Positions 8,216 through 13,247 of a stretch of DNA of 13,247 bases are shown here, piece by piece. The position numbers and the translations under genes were made by a program. Position 1 is the first letter of the stretch. Each line of letters starts with the position of its first letter. This DNA comes from JBIOJM01 sp044450785 (GTDB lineage Bacteria; Planctomycetota; Planctomycetia; Isosphaerales; Isosphaeraceae): NCBI GenBank assembly GCA_044450785.1, contig JBIOJM010000288.1, forward strand, positions 1 to 13,247. The letters run 5' to 3'. Below the pieces are notes generated by a model, which had not been told where the DNA came from, made no database searches, and saw only the letters and a list, made by a program, of their open reading frames with translations.

Positions 8216-8233
8216 GCTCTTCGCAGGTTCGCG

Positions 8234-8258
8234 ATTCCGGCTCACGCGGGCCCGGAAT
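8234..8258. terminator. Stem-loop between convergent genes, over the accC stop
   Basis: ATTCCGG (8234-8240) and CCGGAAT (8252-8258) form a perfect 7-base stem with an 11-base loop. It falls 18 bases after the sulfotransferase stop and spans the accC stop codon. There is no long T run on either side, so intrinsic termination would be weak; it may act as a bidirectional terminator or mRNA end. Confidence 0.35.
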
Positions 8259-9603
8259 TTGGGGACAAGAGGACCTGCTCGACCCAGGTCGTATGGACTT
8301 TGCCCGCGATAAAGTCAGCGTGGCGGAAAATCCTTCGGTGCAGCGGGATGGTCGTCTTGACCCCCTCGATTCCCAGTTCGTCCAGGGCGCGCCGCATGGT
8401 TGCAAGGGCGTCCGCGCGGGTCGGCCCGTGGACGATCAACTTGCCGAGCAGCGAGTCGTAGTTTGAGGGCACGGTGTAGCCGGCCTCGATGTGGGAATCC
8501 CAGCGCACGCCGGGGCCGCCGGGTACCCGTAGGGCCGTGATCCGGCCCGGGGAAGGCCGAAAATCGTTATCGGGATCCTCGGAATTGATCCGGCACTCGA
8601 TCGAATGGCCTCGCACGACGATGTCCTCCTGGCGGAACGGGAGGGGCTCTCCGGCGGCGATCCGGATCTGCTGCTTGACCAGGTCGATGCCGGTGACCAT
8701 TTCGGTGACGGGGTGTTCGACCTGGATTCGCGCGTTGACCTCGATGAAGTAAAAGTTGTTCTCGGCGTCGACCAGGAACTCACAGGTGCCCGCGTTGACA
8801 TAGCCGGCGGCCCGCGCCAAACGAACGGCGGCTTCCCCCAATCGCATGCGGACCTCGATCGGCAGCGTGGGCGCGGGGGACTCCTCGACGAGCTTTTGAT
8901 GGCGGCGTTGCAACGTGCAATCGCGGTCCCAGCAGTGCACGACGCTGCCGTGCGAATCGGCGAGGATCTGGATCTCGACGTGCCGCGGGCGATCGATGAA
9001 CTTCTCCAGATAGACGCTGCCGTTCTTGAAGGCGGCCTCGGCCTCGTTGCGGGCCGCCTGGAGCGCTGCCGACAGCTTCGACTCGTCGTGGCAGACGCGC
9101 ATCCCCTTGCCGCCGCCGCCGGCGGCGGCCTTGATCAACACCGGATAGCCGATCGCGTGGGCCAGCCGAAACGCATGGCTGTCGGTGGCGATCACCCCGT
9201 CCGAGCCCGGAACGCACGCGACCTGGGCTGAGGCGGCGATCAGCTTGGCCTCGGTCTTCAGGCCCATCTTGCGGATCGCCTCATGCGGCGGCCCGATGAA
9301 CTCGAAACCGCTCGACCGGCAGACCTCGGCAAAGTCGGGGTTCTCGCTCAAGAAGCCGTAGCCGGGATGGATCGCCTGGGCGTCGGCCACTTCGGCGGCG
9401 GCAATGATCCGGGAACGGTTCAGATAGCTGTCGCTGCTTGCGCTCTTGCCGATGCAGATGGCACGGTTGGCCTGGGCGAGGTACGGAGCGTCACGGTCGA
9501 CCTGCGAGTAGACCGCGACGACTTCGATGTCGAGCTCCTTGCAGGCTCGGATCACCCGCAGGGCGATCTCACCGCGGTTGGCCACCAGGATCCGTTGAAA
9601 CAT
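8242..9603 (-). CDS. accC: Acetyl-CoA carboxylase, biotin carboxylase subunit
   Basis: Carries out the ATP- and bicarbonate-dependent carboxylation of biotin on BCCP, the first half-reaction of acetyl-CoA carboxylase in fatty acid synthesis; cytoplasmic. The 453 residues match the usual length. Seen in order: the N-terminal Rossmann-like domain (ILVANRGEIALRVIRACKEL); HPGYGFLSEN near 79-88; the ATP-grasp glycine loop AAAGGGGKGMRV at 159-170; RHVEIQ near 207; DRDCTLQRRHQK with Lys 237; the catalytic FIEVNARIQVEHPVTEM, giving Glu 288, Asn 290, Arg 292 and Glu 296; and CRIN with Arg 338, the residue thought to stabilise the biotin enolate. All expected active-site residues are present. The start is ATG 9603, with GAGGTG ten bases upstream. 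It lies 84 bases after accB, presumably in one operon. The carboxyltransferase genes accA and accD are not in this window. Pyruvate carboxylase-type relatives are excluded by length and the separate accB. Confidence 0.97.
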   Translation of the reverse strand: MFQRILVANRGEIALRVIRACKELDIEVVAVYSQVDRDAPYLAQANRAICIGKSASSDSYLNRSRIIAAAEVADAQAIHPGYGFLSENPDFAEVCRSSGFEFIGPPHEAIRKMGLKTEAKLIAASAQVACVPGSDGVIATDSHAFRLAHAIGYPVLIKAAAGGGGKGMRVCHDESKLSAALQAARNEAEAAFKNGSVYLEKFIDRPRHVEIQILADSHGSVVHCWDRDCTLQRRHQKLVEESPAPTLPIEVRMRLGEAAVRLARAAGYVNAGTCEFLVDAENNFYFIEVNARIQVEHPVTEMVTGIDLVKQQIRIAAGEPLPFRQEDIVVRGHSIECRINSEDPDNDFRPSPGRITALRVPGGPGVRWDSHIEAGYTVPSNYDSLLGKLIVHGPTRADALATMRRALDELGIEGVKTTIPLHRRIFRHADFIAGKVHTTWVEQVLLSPNSGPA

Positions 9604-9687
9604 CGGTGGACATCACCTCAATGGCTCGAACGCTCACTCCCACTGATTCATTCACATCTTGTTCCTGAGCGGCCGCTCGATCGCCGG

Positions 9688-10203
9688 TCAGGGCGGAATC
9701 ACCCGGAAGAGCGGCTGACCGAACTCGACGGCCTGACCATTCTTGACCAGGATCGCGGCAATCGTTCCGGAGACGCCCGCCGGGATGTCGGTGAAGACTT
9801 TCATTGCCTCGATGATGCAGACGATCGTATCGGCATGGACCAAGGAGCCGACCGAGACGAACGCCGGGGCATCGGGCGCGCTCGAAGAATAATACGTACC
9901 GACCATGGGACTCTCGATCACGACCGTTTTCGGTGCGGTCGAGACGGCGGTCGCCAGCGACTCCGCGCGCGCCGAGGCCGCCAGCGCGGTCGAGGCGGGA
10001 TTGGAGAGAGCGGGCTCGATCCCGGGCGTGGCCGCCATTACCTGCGGCGGACCGGTCCCCGGCGGCCGGCGCCTCAAACGAACCTGGACCGAGCCGTCGT
10101 TCACGTCCAGCGCAGTCAGATCGTAGCGCTTCATCAGACGAACGAGGTAGTGGATCCTCTGGACGTCGAACGGCTCGGTCGGATCGGCAGGTTTCTCCGC
10201 CAT
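9688..10203 (-). CDS. accB: Acetyl-CoA carboxylase biotin carboxyl carrier protein
   Basis: Carries biotin between the carboxylase and carboxyltransferase sites of acetyl-CoA carboxylase; cytoplasmic. It has 171 residues. The N-terminal helical part (about 12-46, IHYLVRLMKRYDLTALDV) matches the BCCP dimer and AccC-binding segment. An Ala/Pro/Ser/Thr-rich linker covers about 47-92. The biotinyl domain covers about 93-171, with SPMVGTYY, the biotin attachment site EAMKV (Lys 135) and the closing GQPLFRVIPP. The thumb insertion (SSSAPDAPAFVSVGSLV) marks it as BCCP rather than a lipoyl or generic biotinyl domain. The start ATG 10203 has GGAG eight bases upstream; an AAGGA that abuts the ATG is too close to serve. 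It stands 84 bases before accC and 121 bases after the peptidase. Biotin ligase, needed to modify Lys 135, is not encoded in the window. Confidence 0.96.
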   Translation of the reverse strand: MAEKPADPTEPFDVQRIHYLVRLMKRYDLTALDVNDGSVQVRLRRRPPGTGPPQVMAATPGIEPALSNPASTALAASARAESLATAVSTAPKTVVIESPMVGTYYSSSAPDAPAFVSVGSLVHADTIVCIIEAMKVFTDIPAGVSGTIAAILVKNGQAVEFGQPLFRVIPP

Positions 10204-10324
10204 TCCTTACACTCCGCACTAACAAACCCCGACTCCACCCCACCCTCTCAGCGGCGATCCGATCCTCAGGAAGATCCGGCGGGATTCCCGCGACGAGCGC
10301 CGGGCGGCGGCTGGCTGGCTGCTT

Positions 10325-11419
10325 CTATTCAACACGAACCGACTCAAGCGACTTGGGAATGTGCGACAGGACCTCGGAACCGCCTGGGGTCACCAGCACG
10401 TCGTCCTCGATCCGGATGCCACCCCAGCCGGGCAGATAGATGCCAGGCTCGACCGTGATCACCATGCCCGGCTCGAGCAGGACGTTCGATTCCTTGCGAA
10501 TCCGAGGGGCCTCATGGATGTCCATGCCGAGCCCGTGGCCGAGCCCGTGGTAAAAAAAACGGCCGAAACCTGCTTCCTCGATGACGGAGCGGGCTTCGGC
10601 ATCAACGTCATGGGCCTTGACGCCCGGCCGGATCGCGGCGATTCCACGTTCTTGAGCGCTCAGGACGGTTCGATAGATCGCCTCGAACTTGGGAGTGACC
10701 TTACCTGTGACGAGAACTCGCGTCAAGTCACTTTTATAAGGACGCCCGGTCGCACCCCAGTCGATCAGGACGAAATCGTCCTGGCCGATCCGGGTCTCGG
10801 TCGTCGGCCGCGCGTGGGGAAGGGCCGACCGCACCCCCACGGCCACGATCGGCGGAAAGCTCGCCCCAGTCGCGCCGCAGCGGCGCAGATACGCTTCCAG
10901 CGCATCGGCAACATCCTTCTCGCTTTCCCCCTCCCGCAAGCCGGCGCGCAGCATCGAGAAGGCCCGCTCCGCGCACCGGACCGACTCGCGGATGGCCGCG
11001 ATTTCATCCTCGTCCTTGATCTGCCGCAGCGATTCGACCCGCCCCAGGGTGCAGACCAGCACGACGGCCGGCAATGCAGCCCGGACCGCCTCGAAGTCGG
11101 CGACGGTCCAGCTCGCGGCCTCCAGGCCCACTCGCCGCCACCCCAGTGCCTCCACGACCTGAGCGATCGCCGCATGCAACTCCTGGCCCGGCATTCGGAT
11201 CGACGCCTCGAGCCCCGGGCATTCCTGATCGAGCTGCGTTGTGAAGCGGCCGTCCGAGATGATCAGGTCCCGCTCGCGACCGACGACCAACACCGATGAG
11301 TCGCCGGTGAACCCGGTCAGGTAGCTGACGTTGGTGGGCGCACTCACCAGCAGGGCCTCGATCTCGTCAGCCTTCAGCGTCTCTCTAACCTTCTCGCGGC
11401 GCGCGAGGAATCGATCCAT
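10325..11419 (-). CDS. pepP: M24-family metallopeptidase, Xaa-Pro aminopeptidase/dipeptidase type
   Basis: Predicted to remove an N-terminal residue before proline, or split Xaa-Pro dipeptides, using two metal ions (usually Mn or Co); probably cytoplasmic, as no signal peptide is seen. It has 364 residues. The N-terminal creatinase-like domain covers about 1-135 (SAPTNVSYLTGFTGDSS, SDGRFTTQ). The pita-bread catalytic domain covers about 140-364. All five expected metal ligands are present: Asp 220 (DWGA), Asp 231 (KSDLTR), His 295 (HGLGHGLG), Glu 324 (VEPG) and Glu 338 (RIEDD). The length and layout match the short YqhT/PapA-type peptidases rather than full-length E. coli PepP. In many bacteria this gene sits upstream of efp-accB-accC; here efp is missing and accB follows after 121 bases. 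The ribosome site before ATG 11419 is weak. The exact specificity (aminopeptidase or prolidase) cannot be decided from the sequence. Confidence 0.88.
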   Translation of the reverse strand: MDRFLARREKVRETLKADEIEALLVSAPTNVSYLTGFTGDSSVLVVGRERDLIISDGRFTTQLDQECPGLEASIRMPGQELHAAIAQVVEALGWRRVGLEAASWTVADFEAVRAALPAVVLVCTLGRVESLRQIKDEDEIAAIRESVRCAERAFSMLRAGLREGESEKDVADALEAYLRRCGATGASFPPIVAVGVRSALPHARPTTETRIGQDDFVLIDWGATGRPYKSDLTRVLVTGKVTPKFEAIYRTVLSAQERGIAAIRPGVKAHDVDAEARSVIEEAGFGRFFYHGLGHGLGMDIHEAPRIRKESNVLLEPGMVITVEPGIYLPGWGGIRIEDDVLVTPGGSEVLSHIPKSLESVRVE

Positions 11420-11562
11420 GAGCTTGCTCGGTCCTGATCCGGTGGATCGCGTCGGTGATCCCCACCGCGTTGCTGATTCTCACTCGAATGCATGGTAAGG
11501 TAACCGGAACCGGGCCCGCCGCCCAGAGGCTGCGTTCCCGCTCGTTCGATTCCATGATCGAG

Positions 11563-11572
11563 ATCACGTGAT
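11563..11572. promoter_or_regulatory. Perfect palindrome in the divergent pepP/DUF1080 spacer
   Basis: ATCACGTGAT is its own reverse complement and lies 29 bases before the DUF1080 start, in the 182-base divergent spacer. It could be a dimer-binding operator. A single 10-base palindrome may also arise by chance. No clear -35/-10 pair was found in this spacer. Confidence 0.25.
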
Positions 11573-11601
11573 TCAACGTTCAGGATGGAAGGAAGCTCGC
11601 G

Positions 11602-12258
11602 ATGTGCACCATGATGAAGACCTGCCTGATCGCCGGGGCACTTGCCCTGACGGCGGCCACCGCGGCCGACAAGGAATTCCGGACCATCTTCGACGGGACC
11701 ACCGGCGCCGGCTGGATCCTCTGCGACAAGAAGCCCTTGCCCAAGGACAACGTGCAGGCCGACGGTCTGAATCCGCACGGCACAGGCAGCTACCTCGTCG
11801 TCCATGAGACGAAGGTCGCCGACTTCGTTCTCGACTTCGATTACAAGCTCTCCAAGGGTTGCAATTCGGGGGTCTTCATCCGCGTCAGCAACTTGAGCGA
11901 CCCCGTCAACACCGGCATCGAAGTCGCCCTCGATGACACGACGGGCACCGGGATGCACGATCCAGGCGCGCTCTACGACCTGGTCGCGCCCAAGGAGAAC
12001 GCCCAGAAACCCGCCGGCGAATGGAACCACATGACCATCACCGCGAAAGGGCCGAAGATCGCGGTCGTCCTCAACGAAGCGCGCGTCTCGACGATCGATC
12101 TGGACGAATGGAACGAGCCGGGCAAACGGCCCGACGGCTCGAGCCACAAGTTCACGGGCGTCGCCATCGGCAAGCTACCGCGAACCGGCTATTTCGGCTT
12201 CCAAGACCACGGCAGCGACTGCTGGTTCAAGAACGTCAAGATCAAGGATCCGGGTTGA
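11602..12258 (+). CDS. Secreted DUF1080 (3-keto-disaccharide hydrolase-like) protein
   Basis: Predicted exported protein of the DUF1080 family, a LamG-like beta-sandwich fold very common in planctomycetes and linked to glycan breakdown. Some members cleave 3-keto-disaccharides; activity here is inferred only. It has 218 residues. Residues 1 to about 22 form a signal peptide (MCTMMKTC, hydrophobic LIAGALALTAATAA, then DKEF). The mature part begins with FRTIFDGTTGAGW, matching the usual F-x-x-L/I-F-(D/N)-G-x-x-x-x-G-W opening. DFVLDFDYKLSKGCNSGVFIRVS, EWNHMTI and the closing TGYFGFQDHGSDCWFKNVKI are the family's core strands. The start ATG 11602 is supported by GGAAGGAAG six bases upstream; ATGs at 11611 and 11614 are possible. 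It is monocistronic as far as can be seen, divergent from pepP, and followed by a hairpin. Confidence 0.88.
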   Translation: MCTMMKTCLIAGALALTAATAADKEFRTIFDGTTGAGWILCDKKPLPKDNVQADGLNPHGTGSYLVVHETKVADFVLDFDYKLSKGCNSGVFIRVSNLSDPVNTGIEVALDDTTGTGMHDPGALYDLVAPKENAQKPAGEWNHMTITAKGPKIAVVLNEARVSTIDLDEWNEPGKRPDGSSHKFTGVAIGKLPRTGYFGFQDHGSDCWFKNVKIKDPG

Positions 12259-12277
12259 AGTCGTCGGATGCGGGTCG

Positions 12278-12318
12278 GGCTCGATCGTTCCTGTGATTCG
12301 GAGCCGGACGATCGAGCC
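12278..12318. terminator. 11-bp perfect inverted repeat after the DUF1080 gene
   Basis: GGCTCGATCGT (12278-12288) and ACGATCGAGCC (12308-12318) pair perfectly, with a 19-base loop. It starts 20 bases after the DUF1080 stop and ends about 40 bases before the next gene. There is no U tract, so it may be a terminator of the non-U type, an mRNA-stabilising hairpin, or an operator for the antitoxin-like gene. Confidence 0.45.
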
Positions 12319-12360
12319 GCGGTCGTTGCGTCGGGCTGGGGCGGGGGATATGATCGGATC

Positions 12361-12558
12361 ATGAGTATCGTTCAAGAGATCGAAAACGCCATCCGGAAGC
12401 TAGCGGACGAGGATCTTGTCGCGCTCCGCGCCTGGTTCGCCGAGTTCGATGCCGACGCCTGGGATCATCAGTTCGAGAAGGACGTCGCTTCGGGGCGGCT
12501 TGACGAACTGGCCGAGAACCTGCGAGATCTGCGCGAAGGGCGATGCACTGACCTGTGA
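12361..12558 (+). CDS. Antitoxin-like small acidic protein, no partner toxin seen
   Basis: A 65-residue acidic, mostly helical protein. It resembles small stand-alone or toxin-linked proteins with the pattern MSxVxEIExAIxxL, LRxWFxEFDAxxWDxQ, then a short D-x-A-x-G-x-L-D-x-L-A segment and a C-terminal EGR(x)nL. In relatives such genes usually precede a RelE/ParE-type toxin, so an antitoxin role is inferred from family resemblance. Here the bases after its stop do not encode a recognisable toxin; only a 59-codon frame begins, at a GTG overlapping the stop (GTGA). ATG 12361 is chosen since it opens the conserved part; GGGGG lies some 12 bases upstream. Upstream GTG starts in the same frame exist but add unconserved-looking sequence that crosses the hairpin at 12278-12318. 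Confidence 0.6.
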   Translation: MSIVQEIENAIRKLADEDLVALRAWFAEFDADAWDHQFEKDVASGRLDELAENLRDLREGRCTDL

Positions 12559-12681
12559 ATCACCGCCGCCGACCCAACCAATGCGGCCGATCTAGCACGC
12601 CGCGGCGACCAGAAGCAATAATGAAGACACGGGTTGGCGGAATCCATCTGCCGGACTTGGGCATAGAACGAAAGGTCAGCC

Positions 12682-12906
12682 ATGGCGATCTCGATGAATC
12701 AGATGCCTTTCGGGGAAGTGCTGGAAGCTGTTGACCGGCTTACTCCAGAGGAACAAATGGATCTGGCAGCCATCTTACAACGCCGGCTGGCAGAACGGGG
12801 CCGGATGCATCTGGCCGACGACGTCCGTGAGGCACGCCACGAATTCGTTGGGGGCGCTTGCCTACCAACAACTGCGGATGAGCTAATGAGAGAGATCCTT
12901 CCGTGA
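12682..12906 (+). CDS. Second antitoxin-like small protein, no partner toxin seen
   Basis: A 74-residue helical protein. FGEVLEAVDRLTPEEQMDLAAILQRRLAERGR is typical of small antitoxin-like proteins of cyanobacteria and planctomycetes, of the form VLEAIDxLSxEEQxxLxxILxxRL. The middle part, ADDVREARHEF, and the end, TTADELMREI, also fit that pattern (DIxEAxxEY ... xTxDELMxEL). Such genes usually sit directly upstream of a RelE/ParE/YafQ-like toxin, so an antitoxin role is inferred. Here the next gene, 10 bases on, is an unrelated Gly-rich gene on the other strand, so the toxin is absent. ATG 12682 has AAAGG at 12671-12675, six bases upstream. Confidence 0.65.
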   Translation: MAISMNQMPFGEVLEAVDRLTPEEQMDLAAILQRRLAERGRMHLADDVREARHEFVGGACLPTTADELMREILP

Positions 12907-12916
12907 GGCCAGGGCT

Positions 12917-13222
12917 CTACCAATCGCCGCCACCGCCGAAATCACCGCCGCCACCGCCCCAGTCACCGCCGCCGCCGGCATCACCTCCACCCCAGTCACC
13001 GCCGCCGGCGTCGGCACCACCGCCGTCGTCCCACGACGCGCCTCCACCGGGGTCGTCGTCCGCGCCGACGATGGCGTCACCGCCCGCGTCGGGCGTTCCC
13101 GACGAGTAATCCTGGGAAGAGAGGGCATCCGCCGAGCTGACGTGGCCGTGGCGGCCCGAGAACTGGTCGTAGAGCCAGTTGCCGGCGAGGGCCCCACCAA
13201 GTCCGCCGAAGAGACTCGACAT
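12917..13222 (-). CDS. Small Gly/Asp/Trp-rich protein
   Basis: A 101-residue protein with two parts. Residues 1 to about 25 (MSSLFGGLGGALAGNWLYDQ) look like a glycine-zipper-type amphipathic segment. Residues about 45-101 form a low-complexity acidic tail ending in repeated GGGDWGGG, GGDF and GGGGDW motifs. I do not recognise a named family, although Gly-rich tails of this GGGDW type are familiar at the ends of small planctomycete proteins. The gene is complete: ATG 13222 is preceded by GGAGGGGG at 13230-13237 with a 7-base gap, and the stop is at 12917. The opposite strand reads as a Pro/Ser/Ala-rich frame, which I take as a shadow of this one. It may be membrane-associated or self-assembling; that is a guess. 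Confidence 0.6.
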   Translation of the reverse strand: MSSLFGGLGGALAGNWLYDQFSGRHGHVSSADALSSQDYSSGTPDAGGDAIVGADDDPGGGASWDDGGGADAGGGDWGGGDAGGGGDWGGGGGDFGGGGDW

Positions 13223-13229
13223 GAATCCA

Positions 13230-13237
13230 CCCCCTCC
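13230..13237 (-). promoter_or_regulatory. Ribosome binding site of the Gly-rich protein
   Basis: On the minus strand this reads GGAGGGGG, seven bases before ATG 13222. It supports the minus strand as the coding strand in a region open on both strands. Confidence 0.55.
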
Positions 13238-13247
13238 GCCCCCATAC

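Noticed and set aside
7121..8245. Minus-strand 374-codon frame opposite the sulfotransferase
   Set aside because: Antisense to a gene with clear TPR and sulfotransferase motifs; no recognisable domain of its own.
9667..9678. 12-bp palindrome GAGCGGCCGCTC between accB and accC
   Set aside because: It has no loop, so it is unlikely to act as a hairpin, and palindromes of this kind are common in GC-rich DNA.
9283..11299. Plus-strand frames of 391 and 312 codons over accC-accB-pepP
   Set aside because: Antisense shadows of three well-recognised genes; composition is Asp/Arg/Gly-rich, as expected of a complement frame.
12903..13109. Pro/Ser/Ala-rich plus-strand frame starting at a GTG over the stop of the second antitoxin-like gene
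   Set aside because: Its GTGA overlap looks like coupling, but the body is the complement of the Gly-rich tail, and the minus-strand gene has a strong ribosome site and a plausible N-terminal segment.

Overview
The window looks like chromosomal DNA of a GC-rich planctomycete, most likely of the Isosphaeraceae type. This is an inference from gene content and composition, not from a marker gene. The supporting content is a giant RHS/YD-repeat protein with a Thr/Gly/Pro linker, an ECF-type sigma factor followed by a TPR-sulfotransferase fusion, a secreted DUF1080 (3-keto-disaccharide hydrolase-like) protein, a pepP-accB-accC cluster, and small antitoxin-like and Gly-rich proteins.

Layout. Positions 1 to about 4450 (minus strand) hold the N-terminal and middle part of one very large RHS/YD-repeat protein that runs off the left edge. 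It has a low-complexity N-terminal stalk, an RHS N-terminal domain, then about forty 21-residue YD repeats; its start codon is unresolved. Positions 4663-5247 are non-coding, with a good sigma70-like promoter facing right. The plus strand then carries an ECF-like sigma factor (5248-6270, with an improbable C-terminal extension) and a TPR-sulfotransferase (6011-8215) that overlaps it by 260 bases. A converging minus-strand cluster follows, transcribed in the order pepP-like M24 peptidase, accB (biotin carboxyl carrier protein), accC (biotin carboxylase). Divergent from pepP is a secreted DUF1080 protein (11602-12258), followed by a hairpin. Two small antitoxin-like genes follow on the plus strand (12361-12558 and 12682-12906), neither with a recognisable toxin. 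A small Gly/Asp/Trp-rich protein lies on the minus strand at the right edge.

How the genes fit together. accB and accC supply the biotin-dependent half of acetyl-CoA carboxylase (fatty acid synthesis). The peptidase upstream recalls the conserved aroQ-pepP-(efp)-accB-accC neighbourhood of many bacteria, here without efp. The sigma factor and the sulfotransferase may be one transcription unit. The RHS protein is probably a surface or secreted filament. I see no CRISPR array, rRNA, tRNA, transposase or phage genes. The least ordinary features are the RHS gene's two-level repeat architecture, its unresolved start, the sigma/sulfotransferase overlap, and the tandem toxin-less antitoxin-like genes.
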